A DNA stretch of 64,000 bases from Cupriavidus sp. D384. GTDB taxonomy: Bacteria; Pseudomonadota; Gammaproteobacteria; Burkholderiales; Burkholderiaceae. Made by a program: the position numbers and the translations under genes. Each line of letters begins with the position of its first letter. Position 1 is the first letter of the stretch. The DNA lies in the NCBI RefSeq assembly GCF_001652915.1, contig NZ_BBQI01000130.1, forward strand, positions 62,001 through 126,000. Reading direction: 5' to 3'. Below, in pieces: positions 62,450 through 64,000 of this stretch. The notes under the pieces are model-generated. The model was not told the origin of the DNA and ran no database searches. It saw nothing but the letters and a program-made list of their open reading frames with translations.

Positions 62450-62863
62450 TTACTGCTGGATGGCCGACAGCATCGTCTTGATCTTCGAGCTCATCACGGT
62501 CAGGCCCGCTTCGTAGTGCACCGTGTTGTCGGCAAACGCCACACGCTCGGTGTCCATTTCCACGGTGTTGCCGTCGATGCTCGACTGCAGCGGAATGCGG
62601 TACTGCAGGTCGCGGTCGCTCGTGCTCATGGCGGGCGCCTGCGCGGGCAGATGGCGTGCGGACGTGGTCGACAGCGACACGCCGTCGCGCTGCTGGTTGC
62701 CGCGTTCCACCGACTGGGCCAGCGTGCTGGCGAAATCGAAGTCGCGTGCCTTGTAGCCCGGCGTATCCGCGTGGGCGATGTTGGAGGCGATTACGCCTTG
62801 CCGCTGGGTCCGCAGGCTCAGTGCTTCCTGCTGGAAGCGAAACGCCGCATCGAGTCTGTCCAT
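62450..62863 (-). CDS. flgB: Flagellar proximal rod protein FlgB
   Basis: 137 residues. The FlgB start [20 protein letters not shown] is followed by [20 protein letters not shown]; the C-terminal helix is [17 protein letters not shown]. First gene of flgBCDEFGHIJKL and innermost rod subunit. GGAAAGG precedes the ATG at MDRLD; the frame is open 24 codons earlier but that part lacks family similarity. Confidence 0.96.
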   Translation of the reverse strand: MDRLDAAFRFQQEALSLRTQRQGVIASNIAHADTPGYKARDFDFASTLAQSVERGNQQRDGVSLSTTSARHLPAQAPAMSTSDRDLQYRIPLQSSIDGNTVEMDTERVAFADNTVHYEAGLTVMSSKIKTMLSAIQQ

Positions 62864-63292
62864 GATGTCTGCCTTTCCTGCAATGGCTTCATTTCGGGGA
62901 GAGAGCTGCCGTAGACCTGGGTATACCTGTCGCATACGCCCGGCCGGGCTTCTTCAGGGTTGCCATCTTAGGGGCCGGGTTGTCACGCCAATCGTCTGAA
63001 TAGGGACGAGAAACCTGCGCATTTCCAGTTCGGCTTCTCGCGCGAGGCTGCCTACAATGGCTCCCACTGACTGGCATGGCCGGACGCCGTTTTGCGGCCC
63101 CGGGCCGCGCCGCACAAGGCGCTCCGGTCAACGCGCGACACGGCTCCATTCACGCAGGGCACGCGGCGCGCAACGATTACAGATGTTCAACTGTTGTGCG
63201 ACGGCATCGCACGCCGGACGGGTATACGCGGCGCACCGCCAGTTCCCCTCCCCGGCATCCGCTGCCGTCCCCATCCTTGCTGGGATGACCCT
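62864..63292. promoter_or_regulatory. Divergent flgB/flgA promoter region
   Basis: About 430 bases between the two flagellar transcripts, with no gene. It must carry both class II promoters. On the plus strand TACAAT at 63053-63058 is a possible -10 for flgA; on the minus strand TTGGCG and TAAGAT (near 62970-62997, 15-base spacing) are possible elements for flgB. A perfect CTCGCGCGAG palindrome lies at 63036-63045. No clear FlhDC box was recognised. Confidence 0.45.
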
Positions 63293-64000
63293 ATGACTTT
63301 CCATCGACAGGCCACCGCGCTGATGGCACTGGCCGGCCTTGCGCTGGCCGGCCCGGTGTCGGCCACCGCCCAGGTCACGCCGGTCGCGCCCCAGGGCGCC
63401 CCGCAGGCACAGACCGCCCGCAATCCTTTTGCCAACGACGACCCCGCGCGGGTCGCCGTCGAACAGTTCCTGCTGCGCCAGTCCATCGGGCTGCCGGGCA
63501 AGGTCAGCGTGCAGGTGGTGCCGCCGTCGGGCGGCCGCGCGCCCGAATGCGTGGACCCCGAACCGTTCCTGCCCGCCGGCGCCGCGCCCTATGGCCGCGT
63601 GAACGTGGGACTGCGCTGCGGTGGCGAACGCCCCTGGACGCGCTACATGCAGGCCCGTGTGTCAGTGCTGACTGACTACTACGTGGCCGCCCGGTCCATG
63701 GGCCCGGGCGAGACCATCACGGCGGCCGATCTGGAGTTGCGCCAGGGCGACCTGGGCGCGCTGCCGCGTGCGGTGGTGACCGATCTGTCGCAGGTGGATG
63801 GTTCGGTCGTTGCCAATCGCGTCGCGGCCGGATCGCCGATGCGCACCGACCTGATCAAGAAGCCGATTGCCGTGAAATCGGGCCAGACCGTCAACGTGAC
63901 CGTCATGGGCGATTCGTTCCAGTTGAGCAGCGAAGGCAAGGTACTGACCGATGCCGCCACCGGCAGCGCCGTGCAGGTGCGCCTGCGCAACGGCCAGGTG
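63293..64000 (+). CDS. flgA: Flagellar P-ring assembly chaperone FlgA, 3' end cut by window edge
   Basis: First 236 codons of the periplasmic chaperone that helps FlgI assemble. The signal sequence ALMALAGLALAGPVSATAQ is followed by a family-like N-terminal domain, then the SAF-type segment MGPGETITAADLELRQGDLG and ANRVAAGSPMRTDLIKKPIA with VKSGQTVNVTVMGDSFQLSS, which is diagnostic. The frame is open to the last base, so only a few residues are missing. Divergent from flgB, the standard arrangement; flgM and flgN would be expected next, outside the window. Confidence 0.95.
   Translation, partial: MTFHRQATALMALAGLALAGPVSATAQVTPVAPQGAPQAQTARNPFANDDPARVAVEQFLLRQSIGLPGKVSVQVVPPSGGRAPECVDPEPFLPAGAAPYGRVNVGLRCGGERPWTRYMQARVSVLTDYYVAARSMGPGETITAADLELRQGDLGALPRAVVTDLSQVDGSVVANRVAAGSPMRTDLIKKPIAVKSGQTVNVTVMGDSFQLSSEGKVLTDAATGSAVQVRLRNGQV

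Overview
The window is high-GC DNA with a dense, overlap-rich gene layout. A single flgBCDEFGHIJKL operon is divergent from flgA, and there are FixJ/AraC/HxlR/TetR regulators, DUF2950 and DUF3300 envelope proteins, and a PiuC/TonB receptor pair. This suggests a beta-proteobacterium of the Burkholderiaceae, most like Cupriavidus or Ralstonia. That is inferred from gene content only. No rRNA, tRNA, CRISPR array, insertion sequence or replication origin was seen.

Layout. (1) 1-5.65 kb, minus strand: an RND efflux operon (membrane fusion protein, inner-membrane pump, outer-membrane channel, the last cut by the window edge), joined by 4-base overlaps. (2) 5.7-8.75 kb, minus: a small RRM-like protein, a lone receiver domain, a FixJ-type regulator with its histidine kinase, and a YSC84-type lipoprotein. 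(3) 9.2-13 kb: DUF2950 and DUF3300 exported proteins (minus) and an outer-membrane beta-barrel (plus). (4) 13.4-17.5 kb, plus: an iron-uptake cluster of TonB receptor, PiuC-type dioxygenase and FMN-dependent 2-hydroxyacid oxidase. (5) 17.7-21.5 kb: CBS protein, histidine kinase, AraC regulator and tRNA 2-selenouridine synthase. (6) 22-25.2 kb, plus: a tight cassette of acyl-CoA dehydrogenase-like, SAM methyltransferase, family 2 glycosyltransferase and PIG-L deacetylase. (7) 21.6-31.1 kb: three small helical proteins that look paralogous to each other, interspersed with a degenerate serine-recombinase-like protein and a giant CheB-CheR-PAS-kinase-receiver hybrid.

(8) 31.1-39.8 kb: a repeat protein, cytochrome P460, an MFS transporter, an orphan membrane kinase, an EF-hand protein, a Tat-exported oxalate decarboxylase, and a quinone-oxidoreductase-like MDR protein divergent from an HxlR regulator. 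(9) 40.3-51.9 kb, plus: two catabolic blocks. The first is VOC protein / FAD monooxygenase / DUF485 / ActP-type symporter followed by TetR, with a 29-bp palindrome in front. The second is tri-haem cytochrome c / [2Fe-2S] subunit / Tat-exported molybdenum hydroxylase, then a second FAD monooxygenase and an Old Yellow Enzyme. Remnants of an alpha/beta hydrolase and a LysR regulator flank these blocks. (10) 52-64 kb: the flagellar rod-hook-ring operon flgB to flgL on minus, with a sigma-28-like promoter before flgK, and flgA starting divergently and running off the end.

How the parts work together. The flagellar block builds the basal body and hook. Region 9 looks like a pathway that hydroxylates an aromatic or N-heterocyclic acid using water (molybdenum enzyme, electrons to cytochrome c) and oxygen (FAD monooxygenases), with its own uptake system and repressor. 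The substrate cannot be read from sequence. The most unusual feature is the three-copy small-protein family around the hybrid kinase and the dead recombinase, two copies of which have TGTCC/GGACA motif clusters upstream.
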